Assembly (NCBI GenBank): GCA_032622095.1
Contig: CP136066.1
Location: 189,958,816 to 190,022,815 of the forward strand
Direction of reading: 5' to 3'
DNA from: Siphonodentalium dalli
Taxonomy: Eukaryota; Mollusca; Scaphopoda; Gadilida; Siphonodentaliidae
Length of the DNA stretch: 64,000 nt
Of the stretch, positions 45,601 through 57,600 are shown piece by piece. The position numbers and the translations under genes were made by a program. How positions within the stretch are numbered: the stretch's first letter is position 1; the number at the start of each line of letters is the position of its first letter. The notes under the pieces were generated by a model that ran no database searches, was not told the origin of the DNA, and saw only the letters and a program-made list of their open reading frames with translations.

Positions 45601-48600
45601 AGATGACGAAAGTATTTCATTATTTTCGTACCGTAGCAGCAAAAGGTAAGCTCTAACATTTAGTGATGTGAACGATCTAGTCCGAAAACAACGAAAGTGA
45701 GAATATATCGCCGACTGTACAAAGGGAAACCCGATCGCGGACAGTACAAAGGGAAAGCCGATCGACAACTCTATCAACCAAGCAATCACAAAGTGATATG
45801 CCATCATATTTAGTGTTTTAATCTGGAGAAAGATTAATCCCCCAGTGTCTGTCTCACGGGGCCTCTGCACAATGCATTGTTTATGATGACATTGTATTTA
45901 TGACCGTCGAGGTTTATGAGCACCAATTGTAAGACAATAGCTTAATCAGCCAAAGTGGATCACGTCAGATATTTTGTGGCTATTTGTCGTCAATATCGAT
46001 ACAGTTAAAATAATATGCATGCTTTTATGACAGATTGTAATTTGATAATTGCGTAACAATATTAAGTTATTAGTTTCCAGATGTCACTTAGATATTTTCG
46101 CAAGGATAAATATTTAATGATTTAAAAAAAGATATTGATATAAAACAAAACAAAAATTAAGGACAATCCCGGGTTACCCCCCCCCCCCAAATCACTCTTT
46201 CACATAAAGATTAAATACATTTTTAATAAATGATGTATATAAAAATACTTCTAGTTCATCAAAATTATTTAAATTAGTGTGTATTTTACCTGTGTCTGTT
46301 AGATTTTACGTTTTAGTCATTAATTGTGAACCGACCAGAAAACGATGATTTAATTTGGCTAAAAAAAATTCATTTGGCTAATAAAATTTTCATTTGGCCA
46401 AACTTTTGGCTAAAGTTTTTTTCGGTCCAGCGCGAACACTGGTTGTCAGCAAATAGATTGGATAGTTGGGTAGTAGTGATAACTATTTATTTCGCTGATA
46501 ACAAGAACAAAAACATAAGAACATTGCTTTGTGAGTGTACACCGTCCGGCTGTCTGTTTCAAGGTCGACGGCTAGGAAGTTCAATTCTACGATTGATGCC
46601 TCGCACATCAATAGAGGCATCAGCTTGTAAAATGTTGCGTCACTCCCGTGGACGTTCAGTCTTCGATGCCATGCAGCCTGAATGCCAACGATGGCAGGAA
46701 GGGCAATGCAATGATCTGCCGAGCGAAGTCTGTCAACGGCCCTCCCACTCTGTACTAGTAATTAAGCTCTCTGAAGGCCGACGTCGCTCACCTTCCGAAG
46801 AACAGCCTGCGACCAGTGGAAGCAGCAACCTTTCATACTAACTCCCGGGACCACCTCACAAATCGACTGCCACACAGCTGTTTCAAAATCAAGCACAACA
46901 TTGGTCACAGCAGGATGATCTAGTCTGGCCACGACTTCTCTGAAACTTTGACATCTAGTTGGAACGCGTACCGGTACGTCTTGACATCCCTGATTGCTTG
47001 TTCTGCTATGCTGGTGGCCGGGCGGAAAACGTCGTTGTCAGCCATCTGCTGCGCTCTTGCATACACCTTCTTTCTCATGATAAACTGCGGGTCGGCCTCG
47101 TGGGTGTGATCTTCTTTCTTGGAGAAATGATCGCCTGTTTGGATGACGGATACGCTGCATGAGTGCATGTCGTGGTTGGATTCCTGACACTACATCTCCA
47201 CCTGGTTCTTGTGTCGTTTCTGTCCTAGAAGATATAATATTCCTATCTAAAATAACTGCATGTACGTATAGTACCGTTATATATTTTTATAGATTTATAT
47301 ACGTTTATATATAATGTATTGTTAATTATTTGTAAATTATATATTGTCTATTTTTATATATTTATATATTTTTAAATAATATATTGTTCATCTTCGTTTA
47401 GGCACTTTACGCAACGGAACATCTTTGTTATGATGTCAGATAATAATTGCACTGCTTATATACTGTATGTGGTCGGCATATGAAAGTGATTATCTATCAC
47501 ACGTTCTGAAGCCAGCTCACCCTCTGAAGTGTGAGGTGTGATTAGTCGACTGGTTACTGTGTAAACAACCTGCTTCTATTGTTTTGATAGGAATGGGTTT
47601 CCCTACATCCAGAGATAGTGAGATGAACTCAGAGAATGAGAGAATCTTTAATATTCAGAATGTGAAAACAGTTCATTATTGTTATTTATGAATTCACCGG
47701 TTTATCGTTCAAACCGACTAATGTGATATACTGGCTATTATCTTTGCAAACAAACGCGCCTAAAGTAATCTAAATAGTAAATGTCAATATTGATGGACAT
47801 AACTCTGAAATATATCATCATCTGAACTTAAGAAATTAATATATTAATATATATCAACTTAACACAAACTTAACACAAATTTCATACCCGGGCCAACTCG
47901 GCCCTGAAAGCTGGGCCAGCTCGCCCCAAAAACTGCCTGGACTGAGTTGGCCCTGGGACGAGTGGGCCCGGGTCCATTTCAAAAGGAGAACTGGACAACT
48001 CGCCCCGGAAATATGGCCGATAAACAAATTCACCTCCAACTCTTTCATGACTGGAGGTTACTGAAATTTTGCGAAAACCCTGTGAGCCAATTTAAGGCTT
48101 GACAGTGTAAGCCAGTGCATTCTCTTATATTTGTGAGGCTCCCTATGGGAGACCCGCATTTATAAGAGAATGCACTGGAACAGGATATTTAATGTTGCAT
48201 CAGCGCAACTCTCCCGTCATGAAAGGGTTAATAGCACAGCATCAATCGGGGTTGTTCAAAGCTGTTCTACACAGTCGGTGAGCTTCCATTGTTTGTATAC
48301 ATCGCATTCGATGGCATGTTGTCTTGGACTTACCTCCTTGTTACAATGAATGCAACAATAGTTAATTAATACATTGTGAAATTACACCTGAAAACACGTA
48401 CCCCGTACGGGCATAGCATTGCAATGAAGGTTCATGTTTGAAGCCTTGTCACTCTGAGTCCTGTTAAGATATATCTGATTACAACTAATCACGCAATTAC
48501 AATGTAGTTGTATCAACACTCACATAAGAGGACAATTAATTGTGTTTATACAATATTTTGCCATAAAAACACTGTAAAAGGGGGGGGATATCTCGGGATA

Positions 48601-51600
48601 GGCGGTGTTGATATCAAATGACTTACCGGTAGCAATAATGAGCATTTATTATCAACTTAAAAGATAGATGTAACTTTATCCGGAGAGTCATGCAATAGGT
48701 GCTGTTTGCCCCAGATGACTAATTATTATGTAAAATGACTTGAAGGGCCACTGATATATGTAAATTACTCATTCTTCACCCGAGCAACGCCGGGTACCCC
48801 TACTAGTAACTCATAAAAACCCCAAAATTAAAATTATTATATGGTCATCCACCTGAGACATGTCGCCCCATACAGGTAAGACAAGTTGCCCTGAAGTCTC
48901 CCCGAAATCACCATCAGGGCAAGTTGTCTTCAGTCCGAGTTGTCACAGATCCTTTCAAAAGTCAGGGAACCCACTAAGTGAACATTCACTTAGTGCGTCG
49001 GGCCAAACAAAAATGTGGACAGCCTAGTCAGTGTTCATATGATTGTGATTTCATCACAGATGGGGAAATTGTGGATTGTTTGCAAGCCATATTTGTTATC
49101 CACGTGATTGACTACCCTGCGATTTTTCAATCTGTGATTTTTACCTACACAGGACCGTGATTTCGTCGCAACTCGCAAGTGGGTGTAACCAAGGATACAC
49201 CACACAATGTTCGCAACTGAAGTCGATCTGCTTGATATTCATTTTTTTCTCACGATCTTGTCATTAGTATGATCAGTCTAACTACTCATGATGGAAAACT
49301 CTCCACTTCGATTGAATCGTGTGAACTTTTGAAATTGATAGTTTGAAGTTTGATGATCATAATTTTGCCACTTTAAAGCCAAGGTTTAATGAAAATGCAT
49401 TTATACATCTTTATTTCAGCTGCTCATCAATAGTTCCACAACCAAAGTGTGACAGATTCAACATTGTCATTCCATATGCTGGACAGTCTGTTACATGTAA
49501 GTTCTGTCTAATTGAACTAATATTACCGGTACATGTACATGGGTCTGTGAATCAGATTATTCTGCCGATTAAATTATCCAGGATTCCAGGAACATGGGTC
49601 AGGTTACCCGTAACCATTTCTATGCTATTCTCCCATTCAGTTATAAAAGTATGTATACATTGGAATAGTCTATCATTCATTTGGAGGGGTGTCCATATAA
49701 AATGAGCAGATGACATGCAATTTTACACTTGTGGAACCAATGACATGGGCTATTTTATAGGACAACTACCGGTATGAATATGTTACAATTTCCCATTTTC
49801 AAATTGTTGAATGATTTTACACCTCCTGAATTGTGCTATGTTAGTGTAAACAATATTTATTTAAAATCAACCTTATAAGTACATGTAACACAAACAAAAT
49901 AAACATACAGAAACAGGCTGATACGGTAGATTAAGTAAAAGGATTGGACAACAAATGTTTACTCTTTAAAGCCATCTCCTCAAGTGTACAATTGTGCTAG
50001 CCTACATGTATGTTATCATATGTGATGCATATTTCATAGTTTAGAATGATCTTTTCAGGGGAAGTACTGTTTGATCGGAATTGGCCAGAAGATCCGCCAG
50101 ATTTTATTTTCGGGCCAGATGATAATTTTAGTCCTTGCATTGACGAGGTGAAGGTAAGCTTTTTTGAACATAATCTATTCAATAATAATAGGTGTGACAG
50201 ACCTCAGCTGAATCCAGTGTGACTAAAGGTCAGTGTTCACATTTTCGGTGACTAAAATAGCCAATTTTTTTTGGAGAAAATTGTCAAAGAAAATTTAATT
50301 TGGCCAAACTGTTGGCCAAAAAGTTTCAAGGCCATATAATTAAGCAATCACCTCTTAATTGAAATCTTTAATTCATTAACAGGTAATCAGTTACTCACCT
50401 GTGTATGAATAACAATTTATCAGAAATCACACATTCTTACTTATCAAAGGAATGATGATTGATAGCTGTTTGAAAAGTGTGCAGTAATGTCCAAAATAAT
50501 TTACTCCTTAACCACAGCAGAATTATGGGTAACTTTTCAGGATTTAGTCGGAAATATGGCTTGCTACCATTCATCGAAAAGCTCTCACTGAGAGCTTTCC
50601 GATGAATGGCAACAAGCCATATTTCCGACTAAATCCTGAAAAGTTACTCATAATTCTCCTGTGTTTAAGGAATCGATTATTTAGGGCATTGCTGTAGTTT
50701 CTTAATCAAGTTACTGCTTTGTGGTTCAAAATAAGACAATGTGGGCGAATCAGTGCTTATGTATGTTGATATATGTTGCCGGCTAGACATATTTCAGGTT
50801 TTGCGGTTCCCTCTGTGCACATTTCCATTATCACTTTTGTTCAACTGGAAATTTATCAGTTATTTTTGTGCGTGCGTCTATATTTTTGTTTTAATTTCAG
50901 TTATCTCGATGATCGCTTATCTAAAGGTGGAGGTTTAGTTTGAATGTGTCCAATCATGGGTCACAAATTTATTTTCCCTCTATTAAAATCTCATTCTAAA
51001 TATGTTCAATATGGCAAAGTATTCTGATTAGTAGGCAATTCTTTCTAGTTGATATGTCAGTGTGTATTTAAATTCTTAATATGTGTATTATTTTGTTCAT
51101 GAAAGATTTCTAACAATATTAATGTAATTGCAGTTTTTTAAAAAGGACTTTTTAAACAGGAATTTCAGAGATAAAAGCCAATGTTCCAATAATCCTTAAG
51201 TTAGGTCCAACAGCATTCAGCTACTTCTAAGAGACTTGGCAACAAACATTTTCATCAGGCAAATCTTTTGACAAAAGTATATACCGGCTATTACGAATCC
51301 TGCAAAACGTTACTTAAAAATTTCCCATCTTTACATGTATCTGTATGTTTGCTGCATAATTCTGGTATAAAGGGAGTGGGTTTAAATACAATTTCAGTGT
51401 TTAACCTGAATAAGATATTTTCTCTGTAATATTTAATATATAAGTGTTGTATTTTCAGAGTTTAGTTAACTGGGACTCAGATAATCCCGAGGCTCTGTTG
51501 AATGTGGTTCGAGAACTGATACAGCATTACAAAGAGTATCAACAAAAACTGATCAACGACTGTACGAGGATAAAGTTTGAGTTCAACTCAATGATTTGTG

Positions 51601-54600
51601 AAGGAGACATAAAGGAAACAGATATAGAAATCCTTGTTAGCAGGACAGAAGTAAGTGGATAAAAACTATAATAACTATAATATACTCAAGGTAACTACAT
51701 GTATATAGGATGGTAGGGCCAGATAAACAAAATTGTTTGTCACCCCCCCCCCCCCCCCCCCCCCCCTCCTCCTCAAAACCGATACAGACCAGTTCATGTG
51801 AAAGAGATTTAGGCGTAAATGTAGACCCAAAACTGAAGTTTGACATCCACATAAAATCAGTCTGCAACAAACCAAATAGGATTCCTGGGGTTATAAACAG
51901 GACATTTACCAACCTCAATCCAGATACATTCAGGAGATTATACAATGTATGTAACTATGGTGCAGCCTATATTTGAATATTGTAATAGGACCTGGAATCC
52001 TCACCTCAATTACAAGTGTATTTCTTTGAAGAGAATACAACGCAGAACAACAAAATGGACCCTCAACTGCGAAAACTTGAATACAGAGAGCAGTTAATAC
52101 AGTTGAATCTGATGTCTGTTAAATATAGATGATTAAAGATGGTGGTTATTTCTGTTAAAATAGTCATATCCGCTAAAACCGCCATAAACAGAAAGAATAT
52201 TATTTAATAGACAGATTGTGTTCTTATAGCAATCATAAATATCGCGTGCATTGCATGTTATTGTCATGTTTGTACGCTTTGTTATGTAAACAAACATCCA
52301 AATGTTACAAAACCATTTGTTTATAGCAAACACTCGGAACTACTGGATCGTCCAATGAAAATGTTCCGTTGTGCTGTGGAAGGTGAAGATCAAATTATTG
52401 GCGCTATCAACAATCACATTCAAATAACACCAAATTTGTATATTAAACGACCCATTCTACCCGCTGTCAGTTCAAAATCCAGCTAATCCACGTTACTTCA
52501 TGATTGGGAAATGATCAGACAGAAAATGTTTACATAATATAATTGTTCTCCCAAAGAGATGAATATTTTTCAATCCAGTTAGTATTTTCTCCTGACCTAT
52601 GGTAATTACATCACACACAAAATAAGGAATTACTATTGTAATATTGTGAGTTATAAATTGTAGATGCACCAAATTAGGGGTTTTACAACCGACATAGAAT
52701 ACGCTCGAATCTAAATAAGGAAATGATGCAATATCGTGATTCTGCTGATAAACAGTTCATCTTGCTTTTTGCAAGAAACTAAACAACACGTGACCTGCTT
52801 TTTCTCTGACACAAAGCGTGTTTTGTGATAATATCGCATCCATATCATTATTATGCTATATTATTATTAGTATTCTTGAGGAAATTATCATAATTTGATA
52901 AATGTTATTTAAAAATTATTACATTCAATGAAGGCCGCCCGTCCCTTTAAGAGGAGACCTATAAATATATGGAAAACTTGTTTAATGTAAACACGGAACA
53001 GTTCTTTCATAAATCAACACGTGGACATAGCAATAAAGTACAGTTGTTCATTCCAAAAAAGACATTGGTTAAAATTTCTTTTCGCAGCATGTTGTAATAA
53101 ATTGGAACACTCTACCAGACTTTATTGGAAAGGCACAATCGCTGAAAGACATTAAAACTATGATTGACTTATATAACCTGAAATATCAGTATGATGATAG
53201 CTGATTCACATTTATTTATGTTAAATTTCTCAAACACTTATATTTGTAAATTATATGTATCAGAATAACCAAAAGTCATTGACTTGTTTCGATTGAATGA
53301 TGATGATGAAACCTGATCCTCAAGCATATTTATGTCCTGCCATAAATAAATAATTCTATAAATACTGGACATCCCTATTCATCTGAATGAACTATTTATG
53401 CCAAACAGTAATGCCCTAAATAACCGACTCCTTAACCACAGCAGAATTATGGGTAACTTTTCGACTCGCATATATAAGAGAATGCATTGGCACAGGGCAT
53501 AACTGTAACTATCACAATGTGGTCAAGGAGCCGGTTCCAATGATATCCATATTTGTATGGTTCTATTGAGACAGACCGAAGATATTTTAGGCTGTTGAAG
53601 CTTTATTTGGCCGGTTTTGGCCGTTTTGTAACTTTTGTTGGGTAAAGGGTTAATGAGTATTATTATATGATCATACTAGTAAGTTTATTTTCCCAATTCC
53701 TATGTTAAAACGTAACGATAAAATCAAGATATCTAACGATGTTCACCTCATTAATGAAACAACAGGTTAATAACAGTTCTGAGTGACGTGAATTACTTCA
53801 GGAGTTAACATAACTTATTATCAGACCTAAAAATAGATTAGGTTTTCCCAGCAACGTTCAACGTCACAACGTCTTGTCCAATAGCGCGTTTCATATAGTA
53901 AAACACTGATCGCATTGTTTCGAGGTTGACACAAGGAATTGTCAACCCGAGGAAGTAAATATTCACCAAGGCCATAGGTATATGTAAAAATTTGTATCCA
54001 CACAACTTTTATTACAGTTCTGTAAGTTTGAAATTAAGGGTGAATGTGATGGACATCAGTCCTGCACATATTGCAGATACTTAATGTCTTTGGTGAATGT
54101 AGGACTAAACTAAACAAAGAAATATTCCCTATTTTCATTTTGTTTATCAGTATCTGGCCTAGGTTTAGTTTATTGTGAAATGACCACAATGTTTGGCAAT
54201 ACATGTACATGTAACATTTGGTATTAAAGTAGGTCCCTGCGAACCGATCAAGGTTCAATTTGCTTTAAAACCACCGTATTTAATTTATCCTATTGGAATC
54301 CATTGACCGGGATTCGGATTGTATTGAACTTAGGCTCAGTCCTGCAAAATGAGCAGAACACCAAATGCAGACTTGACGCTGTGTACACATTATAAAATGG
54401 TCAGTTTTATATATTTTAAAATGACATTACCATTGTCTTTCCGTATTATACGCTCACGTATTCCATGTTGGAAATATCAATGTAAATAGTATATTAATTT
54501 TACTATATGTCCACTTAGTCTATATTCTAATTGTCCACTATCAACAGTTATGTACGATTCGAAACCAAGATACTGATTCGGTTTCAAGATTCGGTTTGAC

Positions 54601-57600
54601 CTAAAAGAATCGCAAGGCCCTATTTTTCCGCCAAGGAGAAGCCCTCAACTGAACTATATGGATTACGTCTCCGGCCTTGTGTCAATCAGGAGGGTTAAAA
54701 TTTTATTGCTGTGCCGATCCCACTCACACCCGTGTCCGGATTAGTCTCGCATGAATACACCCGCATTCTATCTATTGTCTAGTCAGTTTTTATTCCTCCT
54801 CGCCAGGACAGGATCGTTTCTATTTTCTCAAGGTTGTATCTTTCTGTGTTGCAAGTTTATCGACTCAATATTTATCGTTGATATTACAAACTTGCAATTT
54901 ATTGTACCCGATAGTTAATTAATATTTCTCACATCCGAAACGGGAACTTTTTTCGTTTCACTGTATCCGTAATTTGTTTCCGTGTTTTCTGTTTTCCTCA
55001 AGACGGCTTTATCTTCCAACAATTGGAATTAAGATGGCCATCTTGACAATGACTAAAGCCTTTGGCGGCTGTTCTGGGTGGGGAAGACTCGTTGTCACGT
55101 GACGCTCTTGCTCTCATAGACATAGCGCACCAGCCAAATGGCCTTCTGACTCTTCCCCATGGTGCAGTGGCCCACATCATTACAAGATGGGGTCCAGTCG
55201 ATCCCCTGGAATCGTAATACCTTCGGGATACATCCGGGCCTGCTCCTCCGCCGTCATGTGATCATAGTGGTATGTCATCGACATTTATTCCAGTTTGGTC
55301 AGGACCACCTGCATTTGGGGGATTCCATGGAAGGGGCTTCCTCTGATCAAATGGCTCATCAGAACTTATTCCCTCTGGTCTTGGGGGCGCAGCTTGATGA
55401 TGCCCCAGAATTTGAGGGGGTGACCTTGGACAGGACATAGCTACTTATCCCAAATGCAAGAGCATTTGTCTTGCGTCGAACCATTTCAGAGTAGGCCTCT
55501 TCCACAGTCTGGTATCCCAACCTGATGCAGCCAATTCTGTTGGCTGGTGTCGATCTTGACATGCTTCTCTGCATCGCGTGGCGTCGGCAGGTTTGACGAC
55601 GATGAGCAAGAATCGCGGGTCGACAGTGGGTCACCAGGCACACTGTCGGACGTGGATTCTGATGTTCCGCTGGTAAGTGATTTTGTACAGGATGAGGATA
55701 CAGGTTGATATCTTATATTGCTTCATTTAATTCAACAATTTGCGATAAGTACAAGTATTTATCTCAGTCAGGAAAGATCCAGCACTGTAGCCTTTGGAGA
55801 ATGTTCTGGGTGGGGAAGTGAAGAGTTGTTGCGTGCCTCCAAGAGCTGCTCCAGCCTTCTGCCTCTTCCCCACGGTGCAGTGGCCCACATCTCCACAGAT
55901 GGGGTCCAGCCACTCCCCTGGAATCGTACACCTTCGGGATACCTCTAGGCCACTCCTCCACCGGTAGGCTGAATGTTCTGGGTGGGGAAGACTTGTTGTT
56001 GCGTGCCTCCAAGTGCTGCACCAACCAACCTTCTAACTCTTCCCCATGGTGCAGTGGCCCACATCTCCACAAGATGGGGTCCAATCCCCTGGAATCGTAA
56101 TACCTTAGGGATACCTCCAGGCCACTCCTTCACCGGTAGGAAAGAAAGGCTGAATGATCTGGGTGGGGAAGACTTGTAGCATGCCTCCAAGAGCTGCACC
56201 AACCAGCCTTCTATCTCTTCCCCACGGTGCAGTGGCCCACATCTCCACACGATGGGGTCCAATCTCCTGGAATCGTAATACCTTCGGGATACCTCCAGGC
56301 CACTCCTTCACCGGTCATTTTGCAATTTTGATCATTCTGCTACATTTGATCATTTCGAAATGTACCCGACACTCGTTATGTGCGCCATCATAGATCACTG
56401 ATGCTTCTATGCTTGTTCATCAAGTCCTCAGTGGTGTTCTCTAATCCCATATATACTGGTATGCAATGATACCTTGGATCATGATGGCGTTCCCTGCTCT
56501 CTACATTATACGAGGCTGGAGTACAGATGTGTGGCATGATATAATGAAACCTCATACCTCGCTATGATATCTGCAGCATATCATTTTTATATCTGGTTTG
56601 TGTATCACAGGGAGCAATTTACTTTCGATTTCTGATTAGCAAATAATCTCACATTGACATGATTAGATAGCATTTTTATAACATCATACATGTATAAAAA
56701 ATTCCTCGCTATTACCGGTATCCACATTTTATGGCATACACAATGGCTGCATGTGACATCAGTTCATAATGTGAACTGTCGAGAGAGCGAAGAAGATAAC
56801 AAAGAGAATAGGATGCAGCAAAGTTATACTTGCTCGGTTGTCTCGCTAGCATGAATTATATGGCACTACCTGGGATGTTTATTCCAAAAACAAGGGGGGG
56901 GGGGCGGTACACATTTGAGCAATGTCGTAATCTGAATTGGGAGCTCTTTCACGTAACATAATCATATCTGATTCATGACTAAATCACATTTACATGAATC
57001 CTGTTTCGGAAGAGTACATTCCCATCGAATTTGGATATTAATTAACTTTATTGCTCGTGCCTCCTCCTGGGCTTGCATTCTAATCCATATAGTTCAGTTG
57101 AGGGCTTCTCCTTGGCGGAAAAATATAATATTTATAAATAATATTACTTTTTCCTTAAGGGAAGCCCGAAACTGAACTATCATAGATCCCTCCCATGGTG
57201 GTGCCATTCCCAACCCCGCGACTCACAAATCTCATGATTAAGTCGGAAATAAAAAACTGACTAGACAATAGATAGAATGCGGGTGTATTCATGCGAGACT
57301 AATCCGGACACGGGTGTGAGTGGGATCGGCACAGCAATAAAATTTTAACCCTCCTGATTGACACAAGGCCGGAGACGTAATCCATATAGTTCAGTTTCGG
57401 GCTTCCCTTAAGGAAAAAGTAATATTATTTATAAATATTATATTTTGAAGCCATTCATGATGCATATATCCAATAATTGCAGTTAGGCAGTCATACAAGT
57501 AATTACTGTTCCACAGTGAAACAAGGAAATGTCAATTATCATTTATTTGAAATATGCCCACCATGAATGTGATTTATTTGGTAAAGTTATCTGAAAATGT

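Larger units (their letters stand above)
43165..47976 (-). mobile_element. MULE-type DNA transposon, outer copy (interrupted twice)
   Basis: Minus-oriented element. Its 5' end is at 47976 (TGGACCCGGGCCCACTC reading inward) with a terminal region of about 550 bp that also ends the inner copy. Its 3' end is at 43165 with GGGCCAGCTCACC-type repeats. The flanks TGTCAAAAG (43156-43164) and TTTCAAAAG (47977-47985) fit a 9-bp target duplication with one mismatch. It is interrupted by an inner MULE (43611-45310) and a hAT MITE (45417-46441). It carries transposase relics at 46450-47168. The FLYWCH/MULE assignment rests on the protein motifs. Confidence 0.8.
54623..57121. mobile_element. TIR element enclosing a tandem array
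   Basis: Ends TTTTTCCGCCAAGGAGAAGC (left) and its exact inverse ending at 57121, about 38 bp. The left subterminal 54663-54790 also matches, inverted, 57244-57385 of the neighbouring element, so both belong to one family. It encloses the 175-bp tandem repeats and unrecognised open frames. Lies in BABAM2 intron 4. Confidence 0.7.

Noticed and set aside
46326-46841. 171-codon open frame on the plus strand
   Set aside because: It is antisense to recognisable MULE transposase motifs on the minus strand and crosses the end of the hAT MITE.
55718-56393. Open frames across the 175-bp tandem repeats as a real protein
   Set aside because: Several frames on both strands are open because the unit length and composition permit it; no start, splice signals or known domain support one.
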